Position numbers and translations under genes: made by a program
Shown here: in pieces, positions 44,476 through 53,990 of the stretch
Layout of the letters: the number at the start of each line of letters is the position of its first letter
Position numbering within the stretch: the stretch's first letter is position 1
The notes under the pieces: model-generated
What the model was told of the DNA's origin: nothing
The model's input: the letters and a program-made list of their open reading frames with translations, nothing else
Databases searched by the model: none
Assembly: GCA_017624855.1 (NCBI GenBank)
Contig: JAGAMF010000005.1
Location: forward strand, 620,001-684,000
From: Lachnospiraceae bacterium
Lineage (GTDB): Bacteria; Bacillota; Clostridia; Lachnospirales; Lachnospiraceae
DNA length: 64,000 bases
Direction of reading: 5' to 3'

Positions 44476-45831
44476 ATGAAAAAAACATTTTTGATTTATC
44501 CCGTAATTTATATCGTAACATTAGGGATTTGCCTGCTGTTTCTTTATTTGACGGCGTTGATTCCCCAACAGGCAATCAGGGAGCATGCAGCGGAAAGCGC
44601 AACCTATTTTATGAATAGGCCTCTGTTTCATAAAACAGTGGGGAATCTTGAAAATTTTAAAGCAGACAATTATGCGGATTGTATATCTACCGGAATTGCC
44701 TGGCATTTTGGCGAAGGCGATGCCTACCGGGCAATTATGGCGGCAAATTATAATCGGGCAGCCGATGAAAATGTGAATGTTTCTTTTGAAAAAGAAATGT
44801 TGAGAGAGGGAGCCGAAACGGAAAGCTATGCCAGATATTGGCACGGTTCAGCGGGCGTCATCCGGGTATTGCTTTTCGTTACCGATATAGAAGGTATTCG
44901 GCTTGTGACTACAATAATGGGGCTGTTGTTGAACGGTTTGGTAGTGGTCGTATTGATAAAAAAGAAACAATATGCATTGGGAATTTTTTATGCGGTTGCC
45001 TTTTTGGCAGTAAATGGTGTGTTTGCGCTGAGCTGTCTGGAATATGCATTTGTTTTTCTGCTGATGCCGGTGATTACATTGTTTTTGCTTCTTAATAAAA
45101 ATACGACAAAACCCTTATGGGTACAGTCCGCCTTTCTGGTTACGGGAATGCTTACGGCGTTTTTTGACTTCCTTACGGCAGAGACCTTAACCTTTACCGT
45201 GCCCTTTGCGCTTTATTTTATTGCTGTTGGAAGTTCGCAGAATCAGGCAGAAAGCAGAAAGATAAAAAGGCGTGATGATTGGTTACTTTTTATGAAAAGC
45301 GGAATGTGCTGGTGCATAGGTTATGCGGGGATGTTTCTAAGTAAGTGGGGGCTTGCGGCAGGTGTGCTTGGCAAAGATGCTTTTGTGCAGTCTTTTGATA
45401 TGGCTAAGGAGCGAATAAGCGGGGATGTAAGCCTTACCTTAAATATGGCAGGCGAAAAAGCTGATTTGGGTCAGCGTTTGATGGGAATCTTTCAGAGAAA
45501 TGCAGGATGTCTGTATTGGGGAACGGAAGATATGACCGCGGGCGGGGTAGTGCTTATTACCCTGATTGCAGTAGCGGTGGTTGGAACCATTTGGTATATG
45601 GCAAGGAAAGAGCATTATACATATGATAAAATATGGATTTTGGCGACGGTTGCTTTTATTCCCGTAATACGGTTTCTGGTAGTATCCAATCATGCTTACA
45701 TTCATTACTTTTTTACATATAGGGCATTGCTGGTAACGGTGATGATTACATTATATATTGTGTATGAGACTACGGTTTTATCCGAACAAAAAGGGAAAAA
45801 CAGGAGGAAAAAACATGGAAGGAAGAATTAA
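44476..45831 (+). CDS. Polytopic membrane protein, unknown function
   Basis: A 451-aa protein with about ten membrane helices, the first in residues 5-30, with a large first outer loop (about 35-135, containing NRPLFHKTVGNL and YRAIMAANYN). I do not recognise a family; the shape is like some glycan or lipid processing proteins of the envelope. The start is uncertain: ATG 44452 is in frame too, but neither has a ribosome binding site and a promoter-like element covers 44441-44469. Its end overlaps the start of the next gene by 17 bases, so the two are coupled. FecR and a secreted protein follow. Confidence 0.6.
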   Translation: MKKTFLIYPVIYIVTLGICLLFLYLTALIPQQAIREHAAESATYFMNRPLFHKTVGNLENFKADNYADCISTGIAWHFGEGDAYRAIMAANYNRAADENVNVSFEKEMLREGAETESYARYWHGSAGVIRVLLFVTDIEGIRLVTTIMGLLLNGLVVVVLIKKKQYALGIFYAVAFLAVNGVFALSCLEYAFVFLLMPVITLFLLLNKNTTKPLWVQSAFLVTGMLTAFFDFLTAETLTFTVPFALYFIAVGSSQNQAESRKIKRRDDWLLFMKSGMCWCIGYAGMFLSKWGLAAGVLGKDAFVQSFDMAKERISGDVSLTLNMAGEKADLGQRLMGIFQRNAGCLYWGTEDMTAGGVVLITLIAVAVVGTIWYMARKEHYTYDKIWILATVAFIPVIRFLVVSNHAYIHYFFTYRALLVTVMITLYIVYETTVLSEQKGKNRRKKHGRKN

Positions 45832-47494
45832 TTACAAAAAACGGCGAAAAGGCCTGTTGGCCGCTGTGACTTGTATGGCTTTGTTGGTGGGAATGTTTTA
45901 TCACCCTATGGTGGCCGAGGCGGCATCGGACAATACGGTTTATGTAACCGGCGCAGATACATCGATTCTTGTAGGTTACGGTGACAGTGTTGGTTTTACC
46001 GGAGGAATATATGGGCGAATTAGTTTGGATGGAACTGCATTTCCGAGCAATGAGTCATATGCGGATGTAACGATTTATAATGCAGGTGCAAGTTCAGGGT
46101 CATATGTTACCGATGAAACATATACGATTGAATATTCCGGCGGTTTGTGTGTAAAAGAATCCATTGAAGTGTATAGTTATGATCAGGTGGTGGAATTGAT
46201 GCAACAGCAAAACGGGGCATTTTCACCGGGGAATAGTGTTGAAGTAAGTGACAGTTTTGCAGTTGTTACACTTAAGAAAGTCAACGGATGTAAGGTTACA
46301 TATAAGGATGACGAGGGTACTGTGGTTCGTACGGATTATGTTGTTACAGATGCAAACAGCCCGGTAAACGGTACGGCAACCACGACATGGGATGGATTAA
46401 CCAAGGAGAATGCAGTGTTAATCGGATGGAGTTTTTCGCAGGGCTCCAATATAAGAAACTATGAATTGGGTGCCAGTTTGATGGATGCAAGTGGTACCAT
46501 GTCACTATATCCCGTATGGGCTATAATACCGGAAGAAGAGGAACCGGAGCCCGAACCGGAACCTGAGCCGGCCAAACCGGAAAAAAGCTCCGGTAAGGTA
46601 AGCGTAAGCATGAGCAGTTATATTTATGGAGGCTCGGCTTCGTCGCCGCAGATTTCATCGTCTACCAATGATGTTGGAAAAGCTACGGTGGAATATAAAC
46701 CTGCGAGCGCCGATGATTCGGCATACAGTAGTCAAAAACCTTCAAGCGTGGGGAATTACACCGTAAGGGTAACTTTACCCTCCAATGATGATTATACGAG
46801 AGCTGTGGGAACCGCAAATTTTTCAATCAGTTATTTAAGAGCGCCTTCTCCGGCTTATGAATTGGATGGTGCGGTAGGTGACAGCGGATGGTATAAATCC
46901 GAGGTAGAAATTACTGCTCCGGAAGGTTATGAATTATCTGTGGGCAACCGGGATAATTTTACAAGTGAAGCTTATGTGGTGGAAGAAGAAACTACCAATT
47001 TGCGTATTTATCTTCGAAAAACAGCTACCGGTGAGCAGACGGATATGATTTCCATTGCAAATCTGCGTGTAGATGCAAAGATGCCTGAGGTAAAAGATAT
47101 AAAAGATGGTGAAGAAATATATGCCGATACGGTGGAGTTAAAATTCGAGGAGGCAAATTTGAAGGCGGTATCCGTTGACGGAAAGGAAGCGGAAGTCATT
47201 CAAAACGAGGACGGTTCTTATTCTGTGGCAATGGAGACGGGAATGCGTCGCTTAACGCATGTTTTATCTGTTAAGGATGAAGCGGGAAATGAAACAAAAA
47301 TTTCTTTGATTACCGGCCCTGCGTGGTTAAAAGACGGTATCATCGGAGAAGGAAATTATTATTTGGAAACCGGTATGGAATACCATACTCCGGAAGGTTC
47401 TCAGTGGAGTATGGCAGGCGATGCTACCATATATGCCGGTGGAATTGATTTTTATGCCAATAAAGAAGGCGAATTCAGTTTCAGTAGAGATTAG
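45815..47494 (+). CDS. Secreted repeat-domain surface protein
   Basis: A 559-aa exported protein: a charged start, a membrane/signal segment (about residues 14-38) ending EAA/SDN, beta-rich domains, a Glu-Pro linker (EEEEPEPEPEPEPAKPEKS, about residue 246), an MBG/Ig-like domain (GNYTVRVTLPSNDDYTRAVG) and a further Ig-like domain (DEAGNETKISLITG). There is no LPXTG sorting signal. ATG 45815 fits AGGAGG at 45802-45807. It is coupled to the preceding membrane gene and is followed 11 bases later by the FecR gene. It is probably a surface protein of the same complex; function is unknown. Confidence 0.72.
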   Translation: MEGRINYKKRRKGLLAAVTCMALLVGMFYHPMVAEAASDNTVYVTGADTSILVGYGDSVGFTGGIYGRISLDGTAFPSNESYADVTIYNAGASSGSYVTDETYTIEYSGGLCVKESIEVYSYDQVVELMQQQNGAFSPGNSVEVSDSFAVVTLKKVNGCKVTYKDDEGTVVRTDYVVTDANSPVNGTATTTWDGLTKENAVLIGWSFSQGSNIRNYELGASLMDASGTMSLYPVWAIIPEEEEPEPEPEPEPAKPEKSSGKVSVSMSSYIYGGSASSPQISSSTNDVGKATVEYKPASADDSAYSSQKPSSVGNYTVRVTLPSNDDYTRAVGTANFSISYLRAPSPAYELDGAVGDSGWYKSEVEITAPEGYELSVGNRDNFTSEAYVVEEETTNLRIYLRKTATGEQTDMISIANLRVDAKMPEVKDIKDGEEIYADTVELKFEEANLKAVSVDGKEAEVIQNEDGSYSVAMETGMRRLTHVLSVKDEAGNETKISLITGPAWLKDGIIGEGNYYLETGMEYHTPEGSQWSMAGDATIYAGGIDFYANKEGEFSFSRD

Positions 47495-47505
47495 GAGGGA
47501 ATGAC

Positions 47506-48456
47506 ATGTCGGGAAAAAAGAAAATAATCATCGGCAGCAGTGTTGCGGCAGCAGTTGTTGCAGCACTTGTGATTACCCTGATTGCTGTATTTAACAAAGA
47601 AGAAGCATACCGCGTAATTAAGGTAATGGAAATTGACGGAACGGCTGTGGTTGATCGTGAAAATGTTGGAGAATTGCAGGCATATTCCGGTATGACATTA
47701 CAGAGCGGAGATAAATTAAGCGTAGCTTCAAACAGTATGTTGGTTTTGCAGATGGATGATGACAAATATGCCTATGTGGAGCAGGATTCCATTCTTACCA
47801 TGGTGGCAGAAGGTACATCCCGGGACAGTAAAACAATCATTGAATTGGAGCGAGGCGCGATTACTTCCCATGTGGAAAATAAATTAAATGACAGTTCCTC
47901 TTACGAGGTGCACACGCAGAATTCCGTTATGGCAGTGCGCGGAACCGTATACCGCGTTAATATCTGTGAACCCGCTCAGTTGGGGAATGACGGTGGAGAA
48001 CCTATCGTACAGTTAAGTGTTTGGGACGGAGAGGTTCTGGCAACCTTGATTCATCCCAATGGTGAGACCGGCGCAGAAAAAACAGTGTCTGCAGGACAGT
48101 CGGCGGCTGTAGGTAGTGATGCATCCGGTAGTTTCTTTTTATCAGATGCTGATTTGAGCAAACTCCCCATACCTGAGGAAGATATGCAGGTGTTAAAAGC
48201 GTTGCAGGACATTATTGAAAGAGAAGACAATTTGTCCGTTACAAAGGAAGAATTGGCTGAAATGGTAGAAATACTTGAAAACGAAGGTATCTGTGATGTG
48301 TATTTCTATGCGAACGGCAAGTTATTCGGTGTACAGCAGGTACAATTCGGTGAATGTCCTCAGAAACCCGGATTGTCTCCTTCTGATTCCGGTGCATGGA
48401 ACATAGACTTTGATAAGCCCGTTACCGGTATCACGGAAGTATATTGGATCGAATAA
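47506..48456 (+). CDS. FecR-domain membrane protein
   Basis: A 316-aa protein with one membrane helix (about residues 8-28) and an outer FecR domain (about 55-205): LQSGDKLSVASNSMLVL, then TIIELERGAIT, then YEVHTQNSVMAVRGTVYRV. FecR domains sense and relay signals at the envelope. Here no sigma factor is near; instead a CHASE2 adenylate cyclase lies 3.6 kb downstream, and FecR proteins near CHASE2 cyclases are a known gene-neighbourhood theme. GGAGGG precedes the ATG. It ends the operon begun at 44476, with a terminator at 48481. Confidence 0.8.
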   Translation: MSGKKKIIIGSSVAAAVVAALVITLIAVFNKEEAYRVIKVMEIDGTAVVDRENVGELQAYSGMTLQSGDKLSVASNSMLVLQMDDDKYAYVEQDSILTMVAEGTSRDSKTIIELERGAITSHVENKLNDSSSYEVHTQNSVMAVRGTVYRVNICEPAQLGNDGGEPIVQLSVWDGEVLATLIHPNGETGAEKTVSAGQSAAVGSDASGSFFLSDADLSKLPIPEEDMQVLKALQDIIEREDNLSVTKEELAEMVEILENEGICDVYFYANGKLFGVQQVQFGECPQKPGLSPSDSGAWNIDFDKPVTGITEVYWIE

Positions 48457-48480
48457 AAAATATAATAATAAAAAGGCAGA

Positions 48481-48518
48481 ACACTCTGTTTGTCGTAAGG
48501 CAAACGGAGTGTTTTTTG
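48481..48518 (+). terminator. Terminator of the FecR operon
   Basis: ACACTCTGTTTG pairs with CAAACGGAGTGT (one G-U) over a short loop, followed by six T. Confidence 0.85.
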
Positions 48519-48560
48519 CTGAAATTTTAAAAATTAACCAAACAAATATTCGAAAAACAC

Positions 48561-48589
48561 TTGCATAATCGAACAGATGTTCTTATAAT
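48561..48589 (+). promoter_or_regulatory. Promoter with embedded LexA/DinR box
   Basis: TTGCAT (48561-48566) and TATAAT (48584-48589) with a 17-base spacer. The spacer contains CGAACAGATGTTC (48570-48582), a match to the Gram-positive SOS box (GAAC-N4-GTTC). Binding of LexA here would block RNA polymerase, so the following repair genes should be damage-inducible. Confidence 0.8.
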
Positions 48590-48622
48590 GAAATAAGATT
48601 ATTTAATGGGAGCGATTATAAC

Positions 48623-50041
48623 ATGTATGAAATAAAAACAAGTATGACAACAGAAGAGAAGCTTGAAATTCTGGCGGATGCGGCCAAGTATGATGTTGCC
48701 TGTACATCCAGCGGTGTGGACCGTAAGGGAAAGAAAGGCGAGCTGGGAAATTGTCGGGCGGCAGGTGTTTGTCATACTTTTGCTTCGGACGGACGATGCA
48801 TTTCTCTTTTGAAGATTTTAATGACAAATCACTGTATCTATGATTGTAAATACTGCATCAACCGTTGCTCCAATGATGTGCCCAGAGCTGCTTTTACACC
48901 GGAAGAAATTTGTGATTTAACCGTGGAATTTTATAAAAGAAATTACATAGAAGGTTTGTTTTTAAGTTCCGGCATCGTTAAAAGTCCCGGTCATACCATG
49001 GAACTGATGTGTCGGGTGCTTGAAAAGTTGCGTACGGAGTATCATTTTAACGGATACATACATATTAAGGCGATTCCCGGTGTGCCTGACGAATTGATTG
49101 CCAAGGCAGGCTATTTGGCGGATCGTGTCAGTATTAACATGGAGTTTGCGGGAGACGACAGTTTAAAGAAATTTGCCCCCAACAAGAATTTTAAAACAAT
49201 CATAAATCCCATGGAAAAGATATCCAATACCATTGCCCTGCATAGGCTTGCCATCGGCAAGGATGCCAGAATGGAAAGAAGTACCGGGAATCGCTATTTG
49301 GAGAACAGTATTTTTAACATAAAAAGAATTGAAGAGGCCGGAGAGGGATATAAACAGTTGCCTGCAAGCATTTCTTCCGGAAATTTGAAAAGAGCGTTTG
49401 CGCCTGCCGGTCAGAGTACACAGATGATTATCGGAGCCGGAACGGAAACGGATTATGAGCTTTTGCAGACAACGCAGAGATTGTATCAGGATTATGATTT
49501 GAAGAGAGTTTTTTACTCAGCATATGTACCGTTAAATGATGACCCGGCTTTGCCTGCTATCGGAACGCCGGTGCCCCTTTTAAGGGAGCACAGATTATAT
49601 CAGGCGGATTGGTTACTGCGGTATTACGGATTCCGGGCAGGAGAACTGCTGTCGGAAGAGAAGCCGGATTTTAATGAGCAGTTGGATCCGAAATGCGACT
49701 GGGCATTGCGTCATCTGGATATTTTCCCGGTGGAGATTATGACGGCATCGTTTGAATTATTGCTTCGCGTGCCTGGAATCGGACCTACGGGAGCGAAGAG
49801 GATTGTATCGTCCAGAAGATATGGAAGCCTGAATTATGAGCATTTAAAGAAGATGGGAATTGTGTTAAAAAGGGCGCATTATTTTATTACATGCAACGGT
49901 AAGATGATGTACAAAACTCCTGTGGAAGAGAATTATATAACCAGAGAATTGACGGTGGTAAACCGGAAGGAAAACTGGGAAATTGTGCATCGTAATCAGT
50001 ATGAACAGATGTCATTGTTTGATGATTATAAGTTGGGTTAG
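48623..50041 (+). CDS. Radical SAM DNA modification/repair protein
   Basis: A 472-aa radical SAM enzyme with the cluster CIYDCKYC (Cys71, Cys75, Cys78), an N-terminal extension with extra Cys (CTSSGVDRKG), and a C-terminal helix-hairpin-helix (LRVPGIGPTGAKRI, about 383-396) for DNA binding. It matches the radical SAM family that is linked with uracil-DNA glycosylase-like partners and is predicted to act in DNA repair. The next gene is the usual partner of this family. A LexA box in its promoter supports a repair role. The reaction is unproven. Confidence 0.85.
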   Translation: MYEIKTSMTTEEKLEILADAAKYDVACTSSGVDRKGKKGELGNCRAAGVCHTFASDGRCISLLKILMTNHCIYDCKYCINRCSNDVPRAAFTPEEICDLTVEFYKRNYIEGLFLSSGIVKSPGHTMELMCRVLEKLRTEYHFNGYIHIKAIPGVPDELIAKAGYLADRVSINMEFAGDDSLKKFAPNKNFKTIINPMEKISNTIALHRLAIGKDARMERSTGNRYLENSIFNIKRIEEAGEGYKQLPASISSGNLKRAFAPAGQSTQMIIGAGTETDYELLQTTQRLYQDYDLKRVFYSAYVPLNDDPALPAIGTPVPLLREHRLYQADWLLRYYGFRAGELLSEEKPDFNEQLDPKCDWALRHLDIFPVEIMTASFELLLRVPGIGPTGAKRIVSSRRYGSLNYEHLKKMGIVLKRAHYFITCNGKMMYKTPVEENYITRELTVVNRKENWEIVHRNQYEQMSLFDDYKLG

Positions 50042-50122
50042 AAGTGTCTCAAAGTAAGATAAAAGAATGTAAAGAGAAGCAGAGTTTTAAATGATATATT
50101 TAATCGGAAGTAGGTGATAATT

Positions 50123-50887
50123 GTGTACATATATACCTGTTCGCCGGATTATGAGTCCATGCTTACCTGCATATATGAGGCCTGGGCAAGCGGTAAAGGT
50201 CATGCCAATATTAAGCTGTGTGTGGAACCGGTAGATCAATACGGTTTATTTGATGAGTATATATATGTGGAAGGAAACACTGAGAAGGCTGAAAAAGTAA
50301 GCAGAGCAGTATGGACCCGGATTTCACAATACTTATATTGGGAGATTTCCCATGCATTGCTTTCATTTGAAGAGGATGCGCTGGATACGGTATATCGGAT
50401 TATGATATTGGGCTTTCATTTCGGACCTCAGGTAACGGAAATGATTCAGTATAAAGAAGTGGTCAGATTTCGTGAAATTCGCAAACTTGTAAGCAGGGAA
50501 GTCTGTTCCTTTCAGGAATTTATGCGGTTTTACAAGGTGCAGGATGATGTGTATGTGGCGCATTTTGAACCCAGAAGCAGGGTGATTATGCCTGTGGCAA
50601 AATATTTTATGGATCGCATGCCTTCTGAGAATTGGATGATTATTGACGATACTCATAAAGAAGCCATTATTCATCCCAAAGATGAAGACTGCTATATGCG
50701 TATTCTTACGGATGAAGAACTACAAGCCTTATCCTCCACGGAAAGTGAGGATTACTATACACGGTTATGGAGAAATTACTTCCATACCATGGGAATCCGT
50801 CAGCGGGAGAATAAGGCTTGTCAAAATAATCATTTTCCTCTATGGATGCGTAAGCATGCTACGGAGTTTAAGGAAGAGTGTGAATAA
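50123..50887 (+). CDS. Partner DNA repair protein of the radical SAM enzyme
   Basis: A 254-aa protein of the family (TIGR03915/DUF4130 type) that always lies beside the radical SAM repair gene. It begins MYIYTCSPDYESMLTC, has EAWASGKGHANIKL near residue 20, and the end segment (DYYTRLWRNYFHTMGIRQRENKACQNNHFP) is the DUF4130 part, related to uracil-DNA glycosylase partners. GTG 50123 is preferred because AGGTGA lies seven bases before it; GTG 50114 is in frame too. It follows the radical SAM gene by 81 bases and is probably co-induced from the LexA-boxed promoter. Confidence 0.8.
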   Translation: MYIYTCSPDYESMLTCIYEAWASGKGHANIKLCVEPVDQYGLFDEYIYVEGNTEKAEKVSRAVWTRISQYLYWEISHALLSFEEDALDTVYRIMILGFHFGPQVTEMIQYKEVVRFREIRKLVSREVCSFQEFMRFYKVQDDVYVAHFEPRSRVIMPVAKYFMDRMPSENWMIIDDTHKEAIIHPKDEDCYMRILTDEELQALSSTESEDYYTRLWRNYFHTMGIRQRENKACQNNHFPLWMRKHATEFKEECE

Positions 50888-51884
50888 CTCTGTTTCTTCC
50901 GTTTTCCTTTGCATAGTATAATTTTGCATCTGCATCTTTTACATTTTCTGCGGTGTCAAGATCTGCATTTAATTCACTGACACCAAAGCTCATGGTTACT
51001 TTTATTTCTAAATCTTCAAAATGGCATACGGAGGCTTCGATGGTTTTGCGGCAATGCTCTGCAAATTCGGCAGCCTGAGTCAGGTCCTTGCCGGGAAGAA
51101 GCATGATAAATTCTTCACCGCCCCAACGGAAGATTCCGTCATCAATACCCACAAGGCCAAGATATGTATTTGCCACATGTTTTAAAACCGCATCGCCTGC
51201 ATTGTGGCCCCAAGTGTCGTTTACACGCTTAAAGTGGTCAATGTCACAGATAATAATGGACGCTTTCTTGGAAGCGAGAATGGGAGCGATAAACTTTTCA
51301 TAATGAATGTATAATCCGCGTCTGTTTTTCAAACCGGTTAACTGGTCTTCTATGGATTCGTTGTACAGAAGATAAGATTCCAAGGTTCTTCCGCAGAAGG
51401 CAGTAGCAAGCTTGATACGCTTAATGTCTGTTTCGTTAAAAGCGGAATCCATACCGTTTTCATCCAATTTGTTTACTGCCTGATATGCACCGATTACTTT
51501 ACCTTCCGAATTGGTAACGGGAACGGTTAAAATAGACTTGGTCACATACCCGGAACTTTTATCTACATCGCTGTTAAAACGGGGATCGTTGTAAGGGTCG
51601 TTGATTACCAAAAGCTCATTGTTCATAATGGCTGCGCCTACAAGTCCTGTATTCTCCGGAATGGTGATTTTGCTGATGTCGAGAGCTGCCATAGTCCAGA
51701 TTTCATGCTTCTTTTTGTCCCAGAACCAGAAGCTGGCACGGTCTGAGTTTACCAACGCCTTTCCTAATTCCGTTAACAGATGCAATGCGCCGGAAAGTTC
51801 ATTTTCTTCAAACAGCCTTTCCATGCAATAGAATATTTTTTCCAACAATTCGTCGGATGTTAATTGTTTCTTGTTGTTTTCCAT
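50868..51884 (-). CDS. Cytoplasmic diguanylate cyclase with GAF domain
   Basis: A 338-aa c-di-GMP synthase: a GAF sensor domain (about residues 35-165, with VPVTNSEGKVIGAYQAVNK) and a GGDEF domain with RWGGEEF, GGEEF at 255-259. The inhibitory RxxD is absent (GIDD at that place), so feedback by product may be lost. ATG 51884 is chosen because AGGAGGGG lies just before it. The 3' end overlaps the partner repair gene by 20 bases tail to tail. The promoter is at 51931-51959. Confidence 0.88.
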   Translation of the reverse strand: MENNKKQLTSDELLEKIFYCMERLFEENELSGALHLLTELGKALVNSDRASFWFWDKKKHEIWTMAALDISKITIPENTGLVGAAIMNNELLVINDPYNDPRFNSDVDKSSGYVTKSILTVPVTNSEGKVIGAYQAVNKLDENGMDSAFNETDIKRIKLATAFCGRTLESYLLYNESIEDQLTGLKNRRGLYIHYEKFIAPILASKKASIIICDIDHFKRVNDTWGHNAGDAVLKHVANTYLGLVGIDDGIFRWGGEEFIMLLPGKDLTQAAEFAEHCRKTIEASVCHFEDLEIKVTMSFGVSELNADLDTAENVKDADAKLYYAKENGRNRVIHTLP

Positions 51885-51930
51885 ATATTCCCCTCCTGTT
51901 TGTAAAAAACTTAACAAACCATTCATAAAA

Positions 51931-51959
51931 AGTATAACATAAATGTTTGTAGTTGAAAA
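51931..51959 (-). promoter_or_regulatory. Promoter of the GAF-GGDEF gene
   Basis: On the minus strand: TTTTCA (51959-51954), then TATACT (51936-51931) with 17 bases between and TG before the -10 (extended). The start would lie near 51924, about 40 bases ahead of the ATG. Confidence 0.65.
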
Positions 51960-52107
51960 GAAAAAAGCAGAAGGAGCGTGCATAATAATGACAGTGTTTT
52001 TTAACAGGCAAAACCTATAAAAAGCATGACGTGAAAGGGGTTTTATGATATCATTTTGAATGTGAAAGATGTGAATCGCCGTTGTCGAAAATGGGATGGG
52101 AGGATAT

Positions 52108-53952
52108 ATGAGAAAAAATCTGATTCTCGTTTTAGAGATATTGTTAATCGGAATTATTACTTTTATATTTTGTTATGGGGATGCGTTTTATTCCATTGAC
52201 GCACTGTATAAAGATAAGTTATATCAACAACCTAGGGCAATTGACCCTGCCATAAAAATCATCTCTATCGATGAGAAAACTTTGGATGCGTTGGGTCCCT
52301 TTGGAACCTGGCCCAGAAGTACCTATGCGGAAGTTTTGGAAATTTTGGAGGATTATCCTGCGGTAGTAGGCTTTGATATTATGCTTATTGGTGCCATGGA
52401 TGAACAGGATGATGCGGTTTTTGCGCAGGCGTTGAGTGAGCGGGACAATGTGGTACTTGCGTCGCATTTGATATATGATTCCAAGGTGAAAGTAGATGAA
52501 AACGGTGAGAATTATATCGATCACATGCATGTGTCTGCGGTGGAAGTTCCTTATACGGGAGATATCACGCCTGTCGGATATGCAAATACTTCACCTGATA
52601 CGGATGGTACAATACGTTCCTATCTCCCCATTACATTGGTGGAAGATGAAGCAGGGAATGTGACAGAATATACATCCTTATCTTATCAGATTTATCTGGA
52701 ATATTGTGAGAGTATGGGCATGGAGCCCTTGAAGCCGGTTACGGATGAAAACGGGGTACAGTGGATTTACTATGCGGGTAAACCTTATGATTATGAGAGC
52801 ATTTCATTGATTGATGTGTTGGAAGGTAAAGTGGACGCCAGGGTGTTTACGGACTGTATTGTGCTGGTGGGAGCGTATGCAACCGGTTTGCAGGATCAGT
52901 TTACGGTACCCAACAGCAGTAATCAGATGTTCGGTGTGGAGATTAATGCGAATCTTATTCAGAGCTTTTTGGATGAGCAACATCCTTTGCCGGCAAATCG
53001 TATGGCGGTATCGGTAATTTTCAGTCTGATTGCCATGGCTATGTTTTATTTGTTCTCGAAATTACATCTAAAATGGGGAACGATTATTTTTGTTGTGGCA
53101 GAAGTGCTTACTGTGGTTTCGGGTATTTTATTGTTTACCAAGGCGGGTATTAGCATTCCGGGATTCTATTTGGCGCTTATGCTGTTTGCGGATTATGTGA
53201 TAGCTTTGGCCGGCGGATATCTTTATGAATGGAGCAAGCGTCGTAAAATCGCCTCCGTATTTCGTAAATATGTGGCACCTCAGGTTGTGGACGATATTAT
53301 GAAGTCGGGACGATATAAAATCGAACTGGGGGGCGAAAGCAGAGATATCGCAGTGCTTTTTGTGGATATCCGTGGATTTACGCCGTTGTCGGAGAGCCTG
53401 AAACCCGCAGAAGTTGTGGAAATTTTAAATGAGTATCTGAATCTTACCACCAATGCGGTGTTCAAAAACAGCGGTACCTTGGATAAGTTTATCGGTGATG
53501 CCACCATGGCGGTTTTTAATGCTCCTTTTGATTTGGAGGATTACGAATATAAGGCAGTCTGTGCAGCCTGGGACATTGTGGCCGGAGCCAAGGAATTGGA
53601 GCAGAAATGCATGGAGCGCTTCGGTAAAAGTGTTGCGTTCGGTGTAGGCGTAAACTGCGGGGAGGCAGTAGTGGGTAATATCGGTTGTGATTTCCGAATG
53701 GATTATACCGCAATCGGCGATACGGTAAATACTGCGGCAAGATTGGAGTCCAATGCCAAGCGTGGGCAGGTTTTAATCAGCGAACATATTTATAAGCGCT
53801 TGGAAGGTCGTATACAGGTAAATGAAATCGGAGAGATTCCTTTAAAAGGAAAATCGCAGGGCGTTTGCGTATACGAATTGGTAAGTATTCACGGAGAAAA
53901 GCAGACAAACGCGACGGATGAGGAACCCTGTAATGTAAAGCCGGAAGCATAG
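52108..53952 (+). CDS. CHASE2-domain adenylate cyclase (class III)
   Basis: Makes cyclic AMP. One N-terminal helix (about residues 5-22), an outer CHASE2 sensor (about 30-290), three membrane helices (about 295-375) and the class III cyclase domain (about 400-600). The catalytic parts are complete: metal Asp in FVDIRGFT (about 420), DKFIGDATMAVF (Lys and second Asp, about 460), and AIGDTVNTAARLES (specificity Asp, Asn, Arg, about 534), the K/D pair of an adenylate rather than guanylate cyclase. ATG 52108 is chosen over 52096, which lies in the GGGAGG site. A FecR protein lies upstream, suggesting shared envelope sensing. Confidence 0.88.
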   Translation: MRKNLILVLEILLIGIITFIFCYGDAFYSIDALYKDKLYQQPRAIDPAIKIISIDEKTLDALGPFGTWPRSTYAEVLEILEDYPAVVGFDIMLIGAMDEQDDAVFAQALSERDNVVLASHLIYDSKVKVDENGENYIDHMHVSAVEVPYTGDITPVGYANTSPDTDGTIRSYLPITLVEDEAGNVTEYTSLSYQIYLEYCESMGMEPLKPVTDENGVQWIYYAGKPYDYESISLIDVLEGKVDARVFTDCIVLVGAYATGLQDQFTVPNSSNQMFGVEINANLIQSFLDEQHPLPANRMAVSVIFSLIAMAMFYLFSKLHLKWGTIIFVVAEVLTVVSGILLFTKAGISIPGFYLALMLFADYVIALAGGYLYEWSKRRKIASVFRKYVAPQVVDDIMKSGRYKIELGGESRDIAVLFVDIRGFTPLSESLKPAEVVEILNEYLNLTTNAVFKNSGTLDKFIGDATMAVFNAPFDLEDYEYKAVCAAWDIVAGAKELEQKCMERFGKSVAFGVGVNCGEAVVGNIGCDFRMDYTAIGDTVNTAARLESNAKRGQVLISEHIYKRLEGRIQVNEIGEIPLKGKSQGVCVYELVSIHGEKQTNATDEEPCNVKPEA

Positions 53953-53990
53953 TTAAGAACGATATAAGAAGCAAATAAGAGGACGGCGTT

